A DNA stretch of 64,000 bases from Arabidopsis thaliana (GCF_000001735.4 NC_003070.9:11216001-11280000), one strand, 5' to 3'. Shown: positions 30,482 through 43,074, numbered from the stretch's first letter. Numbers and translations are program-made. The notes: generated by a model from the sequence alone, not told the origin.

Positions 30482-31093
30482 TGATCTTAATGAAGTCTCC
30501 TTGCAACCAAACCAAAACAGAAATACCAGAGGATGAAGAGAGACTAAATCCTAGAACCGAGTGTCACACTACCATACTTGATAGAGAAAATTATCACACA
30601 ACAACTTTTATAAGTAAACAGAATCGAGAAAACGCAGAGTCACTCACTTTAAAAGCATATAATACGTGTTTGAATGTGACTCGCGTTGATTACGAAAACT
30701 TGAGGAATGTGAAAACGCTTCGGCTCTTCATAGCTCATTGTTGGGCTGATAGTCCCAAGAAAAAGAACATTTAACTTTCCCTTGTTCATTTTCAAAACAA
30801 AGCATTCATTAACACCGTTTTACATGATATTTACCTCTTAGATGGCCAATAAATTAAATAATGTTAGGTTATATTAGGCGTTTTGTGTAGTTTAATTTAA
30901 TTTATACACTTGTTTTGGCATCTATAGTGTTTGAACTAACGACTAACTAGTAACATGAGCAAAGGCGATCAGCCTCTGGCTCTTCATGACATGATACTCT
31001 GTTATAAGGAGATAGAAAACCCCTTATGTTAACCAACATGAAGTTGCTCTATGTAATCATACAAATGATTCCATTTCCACTTTTGTCCGTCTC
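30482..31093. other. Region between MATH copy D and the PotD-like gene
   Basis: The reference version of the promoter unit repeated at 21880, 23815, 26490 and 28560. It contains TTTTATAAGTAAAC, CTTCGGCTCTTCATAGCTCATTG, and AATGTTAGGTTATATTAGGCG. The right end is the 3' flank of the PotD-like gene. No gene. Confidence 0.5.
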
Positions 31094-33345
31094 TCAAATG
31101 TTCTTATTCATCTCGGAGTCAAGCTTTGCCCTAAATCCTCGAACCTTAATTGAAACAATGTCCTTTAGTTTCTCCACAAGGCCAGGTCTTTGGCTTTGCT
31201 TCCTTACAGTTTCAATCAGAAGCCGATATTCCGATAGCGTAGCCTCTGGTAAAGGTTCCAAGAACTCACACTTAGACAAGATCTCCGGAGGAGGAACACC
31301 TGTGACCAGGTTTGTGTCCAGTTTTGTTCTGTCTTTCTTTGTTTTTTCGGGTTCTGTAACCAGAGGACCATCAAGAGCTGAAGGAGATGCACCAGGAATT
31401 ACTTCCCGTGTGAATGGTAACGATCTTGCAGGTTGCAAGCAGAATTCTATCCACTGGTTGATTAATGGAGATGGGCCTCGGACTCGTCCTCCTCTTTGTT
31501 CTGCTTCTTTACCAGAGTCAGAAACAGCCGGGATCGCCTTGAAAAACAATTATGCTTCACGGTTTAGTGTCCAGATATGTTATATCGTCTTTAGAACAAG
31601 AAGCATTCAAGATATCAGATGAAGGGTTAAGTGATTTTACGACGGTAACTTACCCATAGATCAGCCCATAAGGTGGCACCGGATTTGGGAACAATCACTG
31701 TAACATTAGACATACGTTTTGCGACAGGGATAACATCGCTGCTCCAACCAACAGTGACCCAGACATCTCCGACATTGAAAGCTTTTAAATAGTTGTTACT
31801 ATCAAATAGTCTAATCTATAAGCAAAAGGGGAAACAAGATCAGCCACCATTGTCATTTTTTCTCAATAACTATAGAGGTTGAGTGAAACACGTCAGCCTA
31901 AACTCATCTGTTCTCTTTAGGGTATGGAGAGATAGTAAAGAGGTAATAACCTGTTTCATGAGTGATGCCAGATTTTTCTCCACTGCTAATCTTCCGCCAG
32001 GAACTTGTGAATCCAGGTCTGTCGTATTGTATGATGCTCTCATGTATTTGAGAACAGCACCAACAACCTCTCTAGGAGAATTCACCATTGCGATCCTTCC
32101 TGCAAGCTCGGGTCGCCACAGATCAGCCCAGTCCTAAATTCAGCAAAATGTTCAGTGATATTCACTTCTTTTAAATAGGAAAACACTAAGACAGCATTTA
32201 GCAACAACAAAGTATACCAACCTCTATCGGTGCCAATTTATAATTCTGAAATTTGCTCTTTTTGTATGCTATAACCATGGTGCCCCAGCGGTATGGCACA
32301 GCCCACGTTTCACCGTCAGGAGCTTTTTCTCCCGCATAGTTCCTGCGGAGATAAATCTGAGACTTTCTAAGTCATGAAATGAACCCTATGAACATTCCCA
32401 AGCTAGCAGAGTACGAAAACAAAACACATGAAAGATTATGCCTATTAAAATCTCTCAAGCTAGTGTTCTTTCAAAAAGACTCATATTCATATTGTTAAAC
32501 CACTGATTTAAATTCTCACCTTCCATTTATCACTCAAGCCTTTATACCAGTCTTGATCTTCTATCCCTTTCATTGGCTCAATTAGCTTTTCCTTAATAGC
32601 AAAACTAAGCCAAGAATCACCAATGCTGATCATATCAGCTGCTGCAGTTGAAGCAGCCCCCTTTTTTCCATTCTTACTTGGTTTCGATAGATCGAAAAAG
32701 ATCTCTTCAAGATTTCCTCGAAACTGAGTCTTTAACCTCACTCTCTTCCCTTGTGAGCTCATAAACTCCTAAATTCCATTCACAGAATCCAACAACATAC
32801 ATTTTCAACTATAAGCTTAAGATTCAAAATAGAAATGGAAACACAGACAAGTGAAACTAAAACCTTGATCCATGATGGTGGCACTGAGCCACGCAAGGCA
32901 ACGAGTTTTAGCGGGACAGTAAGAGAATACACTTTAGACTTGTACGCTTCGAAATCAGCTTCCAGTTTTTCTTCATCTTCAACTTCATTTAGATTCTCTT
33001 CACCTGCAAAAACATTCCATTGGAACACAAAATTCAAATCCATCGAAATCCCAAGAGTGACGAAAATGTTCAATTTCACGCACCAGCTACAGTTTCTGTG
33101 TTGATTTCATTCTCTGTAACGACAATCGGCGGTGGTAGTATTCGAGCGGAGGCCGGAGAACAGACGCGGAGGCTACTTAAACCGATGAACAACACGGTCG
33201 AGGCAGAGAGACCAACGATCCTCTCATGAAACCGTTCGTCTCGAGAAACTCGTGCAATGGTGATTCCCCTTCCTCCGTCGCGTCGGTTTCCTCCGCAGTA
33301 GAAGCTCGCCGGCGGTTTCACGGAAATAATCGCCGCCGTAGCCAT
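31094..33345 (-). CDS. PotD-like (polyamine-binding-protein-related) plastid protein
   Basis: Seven exons, 33084-33345, 32864-33003, 32520-32768, 32222-32356, 31951-32133, 31654-31815 and 31094-31537, give 524 residues. The N-terminus (MATAAIISVKPPASFYCGG) is Ser/Arg-rich without acids, a likely chloroplast transit peptide, with a hydrophobic stretch around 45-65. The middle resembles type-2 periplasmic solute-binding proteins of the spermidine/putrescine class: ADMISIGDSWLSFAIKEKLIEP, WAVPYRWGTMVIAYKKSKF, LWRPELAGRIAMVNSPREVVGAVL, and VGDVWVTVGWSSDVIPVAKRMSNV. In bacteria such proteins deliver polyamines to an ABC importer; a plant partner is not known to me. The C-terminal 100 residues are an extension. 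It agrees with the gene I recall as At1g31410. The Met at 33405 would add 20 residues, but 33345 gives the better transit peptide. Confidence 0.92.
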
Positions 33346-34362
33346 CGATATAACGCGATGGTGAAACAACGGACAACAATGGCTTCTAATCTCAAACCGG
33401 TTCAATCAAACCGCTGGGCTTATACCGTAATGGGCCTTAAAAATGGGCCCAATGATTTCGACCATTGTAGAGATTAGGCTTAGCTAAGGTCTAGCTGGCA
33501 ATAATAATTGGGTTTTATGAAGAAAGCGTCGGTTGACACGTGTGGGAGGTCAAGATCGGCACGTGCGAGACCCACTTCGTTTCTTCTCATTGGTCGTATG
33601 CTTTGGAGAAGAAAGCATCTTCTTCTTCTTCACACACTCTCTCTCTCTCACTCTAGTTTTCTCTCTCTTCACTCTTACCATAAATCACACAAACAAAATA
33701 AAAAGTCGATTCCTTTTTTGTTTTTTTTATCTTCTCCTTAAGTTATATTTTTTTTTTTTTGCTTTACAGCTCAAATTAGTCATCTTCTTCTTCCTCTGTC
33801 TCAATTCTTCCTCCTCTCGGATCCATTTTTAGAGGTTCTTATAATTCTTACTAATTCTGTTTGCTTTTAAAGCTATAACCTTTGATATTGTTGGAAAGAG
33901 TGGGGTTTTGGGTCTTTTGCTGAATCGTTTTTTGGATTTGTTATATTGTTCGAATCTTCAGTTGTTATTGTGTTATAGGATTGGATGGTATCTGGGAATT
34001 TCGTAATCTATGTTAAGCTAGAGCTGTTTTTGAGCTCTTTTGTTGATGATGATTTTGAGATTGTTGGCCGAATTTAGCTCTCGTTTTCTGATTTTAGCAA
34101 TTGGAAAGTGTGTATTGGTTCTTGTGAGGCAATTTCACTGTTTTGAGTACTCAAAATGTAGATGAGAGCATGCATAAGTTGTGTGGAGACTGAGCTTAAT
34201 GTGTAGTGTAATTGACAATTAGTTTTGTGGGCTTTCCTTTGTTTTTCAGGAGTCTAGTTTCTTACTTGAACATAGACATGGAATCAACTAATAACTGACA
34301 ACCAAGAGGCTGTTCTTTTCAAATGATTGGTAGTAGTTATATTATGCTTGGACAGTGCCATG
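33346..34362. promoter_or_regulatory. Shared divergent promoter region, PotD-like gene and FEI1
   Basis: Left part: TGGGCC at 33431-33436 and TGGGCCC at 33444-33450, site II-type elements close to the PotD-like start. Middle: CACGTG G-boxes at 33537-33542 and 33560-33565, 23 bp apart. Right: a CT-rich tract (33620-33680) typical of transcribed leaders, then a likely leader intron ending TTTTTCAG near 34249, before the FEI1 start. The two genes are transcribed away from each other. Confidence 0.5.
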
Positions 34363-37300
34363 ATGGGCATCTGTGAGATGAAAAGCTGCTGCTCATGGCT
34401 TCTTTTGATCTCGTTGCTTTGCTCACTATCTAATGAAAGTCAAGCGATTAGTCCTGACGGTACGTCGATATGAATCAACTATTACTATTCATAGCGTCCT
34501 GGACCTTTTATTGAGCTTTAATCCTTTATTGCTTGTTTCCATTCTTCAGGCGAGGCGCTTCTGAGCTTCAGAAATGCAGTTACTAGATCAGATAGTTTCA
34601 TCCATCAGTGGAGACCGGAAGATCCAGATCCATGTAACTGGAACGGAGTGACATGTGATGCAAAAACGAAAAGAGTTATAACCTTGTAAGTTTTCAAACT
34701 TGTCAAGGTTTACTGGTTTTCTCTTCAGTATTTGTGCTCCCTAATACTCTTGTTTCGCAGGAATCTTACTTATCACAAAATAATGGGACCTTTACCTCCT
34801 GATATTGGAAAGTTGGACCATTTAAGGCTTTTGTATGTGCTCTCTAGCCTTATTCATTTTTATTGCTTAAGAGAGTACTTCGATTCTGATCATCTGTGTG
34901 TCATTGCAGAATGCTTCACAACAATGCTTTATATGGAGCAATACCTACAGCATTGGGAAATTGCACAGCATTGGAGGAAATGTAAGCGCTTTTCCAGGAT
35001 TTTATACTGATTCCACATGGTTTCTGAGAGACCAATTCCAGTTGCTTATGGTCATCAAAATTGTCCAACTGGTTTTGCAGTCACTTGCAGAGTAACTACT
35101 TCACTGGACCAATCCCAGCTGAAATGGGAGACCTGCCTGGCCTTCAAAAGCTGTATGTTTTTTTCTCTTCCCTATACGTACTTGCAAGTGCATCCTTCTT
35201 TTAGTGTATGCAATATCTATTTGTTTTTTGTTTTCATTTACTTCTATCACCATCTAGGATCATGGTAACATATGGTTGACTGCATAATGTCTTCTCATGC
35301 ACATTATATTCAGAACTAGTTATACCTAAACTCTTGGTGAGCAATTTGAAAAGCATGATAATGTATTGTTTACTTCAGATTCACATATTGATTGTTCTCT
35401 TTTCTCTACTAAAACTGACTTTTGACTTTTTTATTTTATTTTCAAGGGACATGTCAAGCAACACTCTCAGTGGACCTATCCCTGCTTCGCTTGGGCAGTT
35501 AAAAAAGCTTAGTAACTTGTGAGCACCTTAATCTCTAACTTCCGCTGTAATTTATCATATTGCAGTCCTGTGAATCTTTCTGTTTCGTTTGTCTTATGAA
35601 GCAATGTCTCGAACAACTTCCTGGTGGGGCAAATACCTTCAGACGGAGTGCTCTCTGGATTTTCTAAGAACTCGTAAGACAATAAACACCCTTTTCTTCT
35701 TGTAGGGATAGAAAAATAAAGCCTCTAAAGTTACATTTTTTTTTTTTTTTTGTCAATCCTCTAAAGTTACATTTATACAGCTGATCTTTCATATTTCGCT
35801 TATATTCGAGATGATTTTTTGAACCACATAACTATTTAGCTAGATTGTATCAGTGCGACTGAAATTATATGATTCTCAAACTGATGCGTTACTACTACAG
35901 CTTCATTGGAAATCTTAACTTGTGTGGAAAGCATGTTGATGTCGTGTGCCAAGATGATAGTGGAAACCCTTCATCACATTCTCAATCAGGTAAAAGCAAT
36001 TATGAATTTCTTGTGATATACAGGTTTTGTTGTGGCTCTCTATCAGTAAAGTTATATTTATTTGGTGTCTTATACTTTATAGGTCAAAATCAAAAGAAAA
36101 ACTCTGGTAAGCTGCTGATTAGCGCATCAGCAACTGTAGGTGCGCTACTCCTAGTTGCACTCATGTGTTTCTGGGGATGCTTTCTATATAAAAAGCTCGG
36201 TAAAGTCGAGATTAAAAGCCTTGCAAAGGATGTTGGTGGAGGTGAGCCGTATTGATTTTTTTTGTACAGATATTATCTCGTTAAATATTGGGAAATTTCA
36301 TATTTTTCTCTATCTCCTAAATCTTCATTGTGACTTTTTCAATTCAGGTGCGTCTATTGTGATGTTCCACGGAGATTTACCTTACTCTTCCAAAGATATC
36401 ATTAAGAAGCTGGAAATGTTGAATGAAGAGCACATAATTGGATGTGGAGGCTTTGGAACGGTGTATAAGCTGGCCATGGATGATGGCAAAGTCTTTGCAT
36501 TGAAGAGAATTCTAAAGTTAAACGAAGGGTTTGATCGGTTTTTTGAGCGGGAGCTTGAGATTCTTGGGAGCATCAAACACCGATACCTCGTGAATCTACG
36601 TGGATATTGCAATTCACCAACATCAAAGCTACTGTTATATGATTACTTGCCCGGTGGTAGCCTTGATGAAGCACTTCATGGTATGATCAATCTGCTCTTT
36701 ATGGCTCTCTTCCATATTATGAATGATTCACTGAGAAGTTTGGTTCTTGAATTAGTAGAGAGAGGCGAGCAATTGGACTGGGATTCACGCGTAAATATCA
36801 TCATAGGAGCTGCGAAAGGGTTATCATATTTGCATCATGATTGTTCTCCTCGGATTATACATCGTGATATAAAGTCGAGCAACATTTTGCTTGATGGCAA
36901 TCTCGAGGCACGGGTATCGGATTTTGGTCTAGCCAAGTTGTTGGAAGACGAAGAATCTCATATCACAACCATTGTTGCAGGCACATTTGGGTACCTAGCT
37001 CCAGGTACATATGCCTTTTAAAAGTCTTTACTTACATAAAGATTTGATCTTTCAAATGCTGAGACTTTTCCATTTGACAGAATATATGCAAAGTGGTAGA
37101 GCAACTGAGAAAACCGATGTATACAGTTTTGGGGTTTTGGTTCTTGAAGTCTTGAGTGGGAAAAGACCAACCGATGCTTCCTTCATCGAGAAAGGCCTTA
37201 ACGTTGTTGGTTGGGTATGCAAATAAGATTCTTTTTCAATACTGATATTTTGTTACGACAAACTTGACTAAAAAAGCTTTTGACTCATGATTTACAGCTA

Positions 37301-37516
37301 AAGTTCTTAATCAGCGAAAAACGGCCAAGGGATATTGTTGATCCAAACTGTGAAGGAATGCAGATGGAGAGCCTTGACGCTCTACTATCAATAGCAACAC
37401 AGTGTGTGTCTCCGAGTCCAGAAGAGCGTCCAACGATGCATCGGGTTGTCCAGTTACTTGAATCAGAGGTCATGACTCCTTGTCCCAGCGAATTTTATGA
37501 TTCCAGCTCTGATTAA
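34363..37516 (+). CDS. FEI1: Leucine-rich-repeat receptor kinase FEI1
   Basis: Thirteen exons, 34363-34459, 34550-34685, 34761-34832, 34910-34981, 35081-35152, 35447-35518, 35602-35673, 35901-35989, 36083-36241, 36348-36680, 36756-37004, 37081-37214, 37298-37516, give 591 residues. Signal peptide: [25 protein letters not shown]-cap: [11 protein letters not shown]. Five consecutive 72-base exons each encode one 24-residue leucine-rich repeat (for example [20 protein letters not shown]). A membrane span ([20 protein letters not shown]) follows, then the kinase: [10 protein letters not shown] loop, ALKRI lysine, HRDIKSSN catalytic loop, SDFGLAKL, and [20 protein letters not shown]. The catalytic residues are present. 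FEI kinases act at the plasma membrane in cell-wall synthesis signalling. ATG also occurs at 34360 in the same frame. Confidence 0.97.
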
Positions 37517-38024
37517 TTGCATAAACCCACCAGTCGAAACCTCGAGAAAAAAAGTAAACCGAGTCCGGTTTCCCGGGGAAAGCCTTCAAATGCTATTCGA
37601 TTTCCGTTTTTGCTCCCCGAGAAAACCTGCAAATACCAACGAAGAGCCATAATTTTCCAGTTAATGGAACAGAGTCTTTGTGTTGTGTTGCCATTTACTT
37701 TGCCCCTCCAGTTTTACCAGATTCGAGCCATTCATTTTCAGCCCTTTCTCTTTTTGTTCTGATTTTTGGTATAAAAACTTTTATTTGAACATGAAATTGA
37801 ATTGTATAGTTGTGACCTTTGTAGAAAAACTACTCTCTGCCTTTATGTTCTTTTGAAATAATCCATGTTCCTTCATCTTCTTCTTCTTCAGTCTCAATCA
37901 ATCCTGATTCAGTTACAGAGAAGCTGATATCGATTCAAAACCAACATCGATTCAAAACCGGTTCATTAGCAGGGAAACAAATGTTAATGATAAGGGAAGT
38001 AGTTAGAGAATGTACAAGAAAGTT
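37517..38024. other. Convergent 3' ends of FEI1 and the PPR gene
   Basis: The 3' flanks of two genes transcribed toward each other. No separate gene is seen. Confidence 0.6.
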
Positions 38025-39737
38025 TCAGCTATCAATTTCTTTATGTTCCAAATCCAACATCAAATTTGTCGTTTGATGCAGCATTGAGTTGATCTCATCC
38101 ATTTTTGGGTGTGATAATAGATCATCTCCAACAATAAACTCATGACCAACCCCATCAATCTCGATGGAGCTGCAACCAGGAAACTTTCTGATTCCCAAAT
38201 CTTTCATTTTCCTTCTCACATTAGTTACATCTTCCCATCTATTAGCAGATGCATATACACTTGCAAGCAGAGTATGAGCACTGGAATCACTTACTTCCAC
38301 TTTCTCAAGCTTTTCCGCTACCCGTTCTGCTATTTTTACATTCCCATAGTTCCTAGCAGCACTAAGTAAAGAACAGTATACAGGAACTAGAGTTTCATCG
38401 CTTTCACCACGCATCTTATCTATCAATTCCTCTGCTTCATCTAACAAACCAGCTCTGCATAGTAGGTCAATCAGACAGCTGCAGTGCTCTGATTTAGGCT
38501 GGACGTTATGTCTTTCGGTCATCGAATGGAAAATCTTACGGCCTTCTGCTACAAATCCACCATGATTGCAAGCTGTTAAAACCGCGACAAATGTTATAGC
38601 GTCTAGTCTAACACCAACATTTTCCATTTCGTAATACAAGTCCAGCGCTCTTCCTGACATCCCGTTCATCGCAAGACCGTAGATAAGTGATGTCCACGAA
38701 GCTGTGTCTCTCTCCTTTATTTCATAGAAAACCTCTAGAGCTGTCTCAATGCATCCACATTTTGCATACATGTCTACAAGAGCAGTACCAACTACTTTAT
38801 CTACTGTAACCCTGTTCTCATTTATGTACCCATGAATCCATTTTCCTTGCTCTAAAGCTCCCGTTTGCGCGCAACCTGTCAAGAGAGAGACTAGCACGAA
38901 ATTATCCGGCCTAATTCCCGCAGTTTGCATGCACCTGAACAGTTCCAATGCCTCATCAAACCGGTTAAACTGAACATACCCATTCATCATAGCTGTCCAC
39001 AAAACAACATCCTTTACAGGACTTCTCTCAAACAAAACTCTAGCCTCATCAATCCTACCAGTACTAACATACCCAAAAACCATACTAGTCCAACACTTAA
39101 CATTCTTGTCTCTCATCGAATCGAAAACCGCTCTAGCCTTATCGAGACACCCACATTTACAGAACATATCCACCAACGCATTCCCAATCCTAACACTCAT
39201 TTCAAATTCTGTAACAACAAACCTATAAATCCTTTCACCAATTTCAAGATTCTTCAAAGCCGAACAAGCCGAAAGAGTGCTCACAATTGTACCTTCATCA
39301 AACTTCAAATTGCTCTCCTGACTCATCCGCTTAAACACACCAATGGCATCCTCAAACCTCCCATTACCAACATAACTAGAAATCAACCCATTCCAAGAAA
39401 CAACATCTCGTTGAGGCATTTCATCGAACACTTTATGTGTGATCTCTATCTTACCCAATGAAGCATACATTCCCATGAGTGAATTAGATACATAAGAATC
39501 GAACTCAAGCCCAGCTTTCACAGCATAACCATGAACCTTCTCACCTTCTATAACCTTCCTCAAACGACCAATTGACTTTAGAACAACCGGTAACGTGAAA
39601 TTATCAGGATACAATCCTTGTCCTCGCAATTCACCGAACAAAGCCAAAACTTTCGTGAAACTTTTACCATCAGCAAGAGATTTGAGCATCTTATTGTACA
39701 TAAGAAGTGATGGAGTTTGTAACAAACTCATGTTCAT
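38025..39737 (-). CDS. Pentatricopeptide repeat protein, PLS class with E and E+ motifs
   Basis: Intronless, 570 residues. Tandem PPR motifs of the P-L-S type run from about residue 12 to 480, for example YNKMLKSLADGKSFTKVLAL, VSWNGLISSYVGNGRFEDAI, CWTSMVFGYVSTGRIDEAR and ASWTSLIYGLAMNGMSGRA, with VGTALVDMYAKCGCIETA in an L motif. The C-terminus has the E region (LLSAARNYGNVKIAERVAEKL..) and E+ part (GCSSIEIDGVGHEFIVGD), and it stops there with no DYW deaminase domain. Proteins of this class bind organelle RNA and usually specify C-to-U editing sites, with a deaminase supplied in trans. No clear transit peptide is obvious at the N-terminus. Lack of introns and length agree with At1g31430. The target is not predictable from sequence. 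Confidence 0.93.
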   Translation of the reverse strand: MNMSLLQTPSLLMYNKMLKSLADGKSFTKVLALFGELRGQGLYPDNFTLPVVLKSIGRLRKVIEGEKVHGYAVKAGLEFDSYVSNSLMGMYASLGKIEITHKVFDEMPQRDVVSWNGLISSYVGNGRFEDAIGVFKRMSQESNLKFDEGTIVSTLSACSALKNLEIGERIYRFVVTEFEMSVRIGNALVDMFCKCGCLDKARAVFDSMRDKNVKCWTSMVFGYVSTGRIDEARVLFERSPVKDVVLWTAMMNGYVQFNRFDEALELFRCMQTAGIRPDNFVLVSLLTGCAQTGALEQGKWIHGYINENRVTVDKVVGTALVDMYAKCGCIETALEVFYEIKERDTASWTSLIYGLAMNGMSGRALDLYYEMENVGVRLDAITFVAVLTACNHGGFVAEGRKIFHSMTERHNVQPKSEHCSCLIDLLCRAGLLDEAEELIDKMRGESDETLVPVYCSLLSAARNYGNVKIAERVAEKLEKVEVSDSSAHTLLASVYASANRWEDVTNVRRKMKDLGIRKFPGCSSIEIDGVGHEFIVGDDLLSHPKMDEINSMLHQTTNLMLDLEHKEIDS

Positions 39738-40149
39738 GTCTCTTTAGGGGATGATATGAGATAATGAGAATGTAAAGTTGTGAACTTTGTAGAGAAAGAG
39801 AGTCTTATTATTCAAAGTTCCATCCTTTATTTTTTAAAAATCAAATTTTACTGAAAAAGAAAAGATCATTATCATTATCAGAGTAAATTACAGAAGAAAC
39901 AGAGGATTGTATCTAACAAAAGATAAAACAGGATTCTCACAACTGCGTAAAGAAATGATTCAAGAGTCTAGAGTTAGACTCATGTTGATACATAAGAAAA
40001 AAGGAAGAAAACACACAAATCATTACTCTTACAAGATCATATTTACTCGTCGAAAACATATCTTTACTTACGATGATAGGTAAGAAGGAAGAGAAACACA
40101 ATCATATCTTACACATACTTTTTGGTATGTATATGTTAAAGAAAGGGCA
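39738..40149. other. Intergenic DNA, PPR promoter and SH3P1 3' end
   Basis: About 400 bases of AT-rich DNA: upstream of the PPR gene on the left, the 3' flank of SH3P1 on the right. No gene. Confidence 0.5.
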
Positions 40150-42479
40150 TCACTGTTGCTTGGAGTTTGATTCCACGATCTTGCTTGCCGGAGCTTTCTC
40201 TTGTTTCTCTACGTACGCAGACGGAAACCATCCAGCTTTGCCTTTGTATTCTCCTTCTGACCAGCCTGTACCAGCCACCTGAATTTGTTTCATCAAACAG
40301 AACAAGATTGTTAAATCATTTTTTTTCACTGTTTTGTATGTATTGTTGAAAGGGTGTGGCAGGAAATACCTGTCGCACAATTACATAATCATCGACAGCG
40401 AGACTGAGTTCCCCTGGGGCTTGAGCATCAAACGGGTGCACAACCTGTTGAAACAAGAAAACATTAACTCTTGTTCCTCAGGATTTGTATAATCACACTC
40501 TAACCAAGTTAAGTATTTTGAAAGGTATTACCTTTGCAAGAAAGTAGGAATCATTCTGGCTGAGAAGTTGATGATTGTGATGATCATCAGACCCATTGGA
40601 CTTCTTGATCTCTTCCTGTGGACTAGACTTAATTTCTTTCTGATGATTGGATTTGGTTTCTTCTTGTGGACTGGACTTCATTTCGTCCTTGGGACTAGGT
40701 TTGGTTACTTCTTGGGGATTAGACTTGATTTCTTCTCGACGACTTGCTTTGATCTTTCCCAAGGGATTTGATTTGATCTCTCCTGAGGAATTTGAATTCG
40801 GTTCTTGTTGGGGAAGAGAAGCACTATCCTCTATATGTAAAGGTAGTGACTTTGGTGATGATCCTATAGCTTCTTCCTCAGCAATCATCTGAATAAGAAG
40901 AAGGCAACCAGCTCACGTAACTAAGTGTATGTAGTCATTATCTGAAGTATATAAATAGAGAAAGTTACTGACCTCGGAATGTAGCTTGTCGAGGATATCA
41001 AGAGCATTACGATGATATGATCTTTCAGCTTCAACCTGCGTTGGTAATTTCATTTCATATCCAATCCAGGGACATGTAAACAATCATGAGCTTTGAAAGG
41101 AGATTTACCAGAGCACGGAGGCGCTGAGAAGTTACGTTCTGCTGCTGATCGTCGACTTCCAACATGGCCTTAGTAGCTTCTTTACCAAGAGTTTTCATAC
41201 TTGATTTGAGCTCAGCCAATCTCGATTCAGAATTCTTAAGTTTTATGTAGGCTTCTTCAGAAATATCAGATTCCTTCAACTTTGATCTTCTCCTCAGTAC
41301 ATCAGTTGCCTGTTAATCGAAAGCTTTAAATGCCGCAAGAAATTCAAGGTGCCTCAAAACAAACAAAAGAGAAGTTCAACAAGACTTTACCTGAGCTTCG
41401 ACTTCTTGTCTCAGCCTGTCATAGTGATTCACCAAATGCCGAGCATCCTCCAAAGGCGCACTATATATCATTGTACGAATTGGCTCACAAACCTACACAA
41501 ATCAAATTACTGTAACTACACTCACAAAGTTCTCTTGACAGACCCTGCCCGGTAAAGATTAGAGAATAATATATAAACGTTCCAAGAAATTTACCTGCTC
41601 ACTAAGAACTCCGAGGAGAGTTTCCCTCTCGCCTTCCACCGACTTGTAAGAGGTCCCAAAGTGATGTGCGACTCTTGATAGAGGAGTATTAGCATCAGGA
41701 TTCTCATCTCCATATTTCTTGAAATCTTCAGCAAACTTCAACCCTATGGACATACACCATTACAAATGTGATTCCAAGAAGCACTATATGAGATGAAGTA
41801 GGAAACAAGAACATACCTATCTCAACAACCTTTGTGCCAGTCGCAATGAAACCTTCGAGTCCACGAACAATGTTCCTTTGCAAACGCTATGAACAGAACA
41901 ACTTTGATAAGCCAAAACTAAAGAGATTATTATCCGAGAAAGCCTCAACAAAAAACCTAAAATATCTTTACCTTAGCAGCTTTAGTAGAGCTATAAAGAT
42001 CTTGAAGTTTCTGATGACAATGAAGCTCTTCTTCATCAACAACAACAGCATCAGCATTAACATGCCCTAAATGCTTCAAAACCGCCTGCACAAAAACCAG
42101 ATTATTTTTTTAATACAAATAAAGAAACCTACACAAATAACACAATCTTGTCTGATATTATTAGAAGGTAATCTAAACCTAAAATCAAAACAAAAAAGGC
42201 AAAATCTATGTCTAAAACAAGAAAAAAGTCCCATACTTTTCACCTAACTATAACCAATTCATACCTCAACAATCCTATCTACCCCCAAGACTATAAATTA
42301 ACCATCAACCACTTCAAAGATTCCACCTTTATTAGAAATCCATACAACAAATTCTTCTCAGTAACCAGACATATAAATCTAAGAACACAGAAATCTATTA
42401 CAAGCAGAAAGAAACCCACTTGCTGTTGCCTCGCGACTTGCTCTCTGAGCTTCGCAGCTTGCTTTCTTATAGCTTCCAT
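40150..42479 (-). CDS. SH3P1: BAR-like and SH3-domain protein 1
   Basis: Ten exons, 42420-42479, 41972-42085, 41817-41886, 41595-41743, 41391-41492, 41109-41309, 40973-41035, 40532-40888, 40370-40444, 40150-40278, give 439 residues starting MEAIRKQAAKLREQVARQQQ. Residues 1-270 are a helical, BAR-like region (GLKFAEDFKKYG, HYDRLRQEVEAQATDVLRRRSKL). A Ser/Lys/Glu-rich linker follows, in which units like EEIKSNPQE and DEMKSSPQEETKS repeat (about 300-365). The SH3 domain is C-terminal: YFLAKVVHPFDAQAPGELSLAVDDYVIVR and GTGWSEGEYKGKAGWFPSAYVE. The protein is known to act in clathrin-coated vesicle traffic with auxilin-like factors. Exon 8 holds the whole low-complexity linker. Confidence 0.96.
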
Positions 42480-43074
42480 GGCTTTCACCAAAAACAAATC
42501 AGACTCAAGTCGGTTTCTTCAGTACCAAACCAATAGATCGAGAGGTTTCGCCAAAAGGGTAGTTGAAATTACTTAATTAGAAGAAGCAGAGAGATTAAAG
42601 GTTGAGTTTTTTTGCAATAGATCTTTAACTCTCTTCTTTACAGGTAAGGTAACAGTCTGAGAAACAAAAAGGTAACGACAATGGAATGAATTAGTGGAGA
42701 AAGTTGAAGAAGCTAACTCCTTTGGTTTCAACACTTTCTTTTTGAGTGGTCTTCAATTTTGTACTTCTTTAACTTTATTTTTATTTTTAATGATGTTTCA
42801 TTTTTATATTTTTCCTTAATCGTCTTTAATTAACGAAAGCTTATTATTCTGTCTATTTTAATGGCAATTATTTATTGGACCGCATGTCAAAAAATATTAT
42901 TATCTTCATTTCTTTGTTTATTTGGCGAATATCGTTTTCAACATGAGGTTATCATATAACTTTCATAACAATAAAATAAATTTAAGACTTATATAATTAG
43001 TCAATTGCTGTCAAAATAAATTAAAATACTAGTCAATTTCTTCGGTCACTTTTTTGGACTGTAACTGATATGGT
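42480..43074. other. Upstream region of SH3P1
   Basis: The leader and promoter of SH3P1, AT-rich from about 42760. No gene. Confidence 0.5.

Noticed and set aside
38925-39461. 178-codon plus-strand frame over the PPR gene
   Set aside because: Shadow of the minus-strand PPR repeats; composition is typical of an antisense frame.
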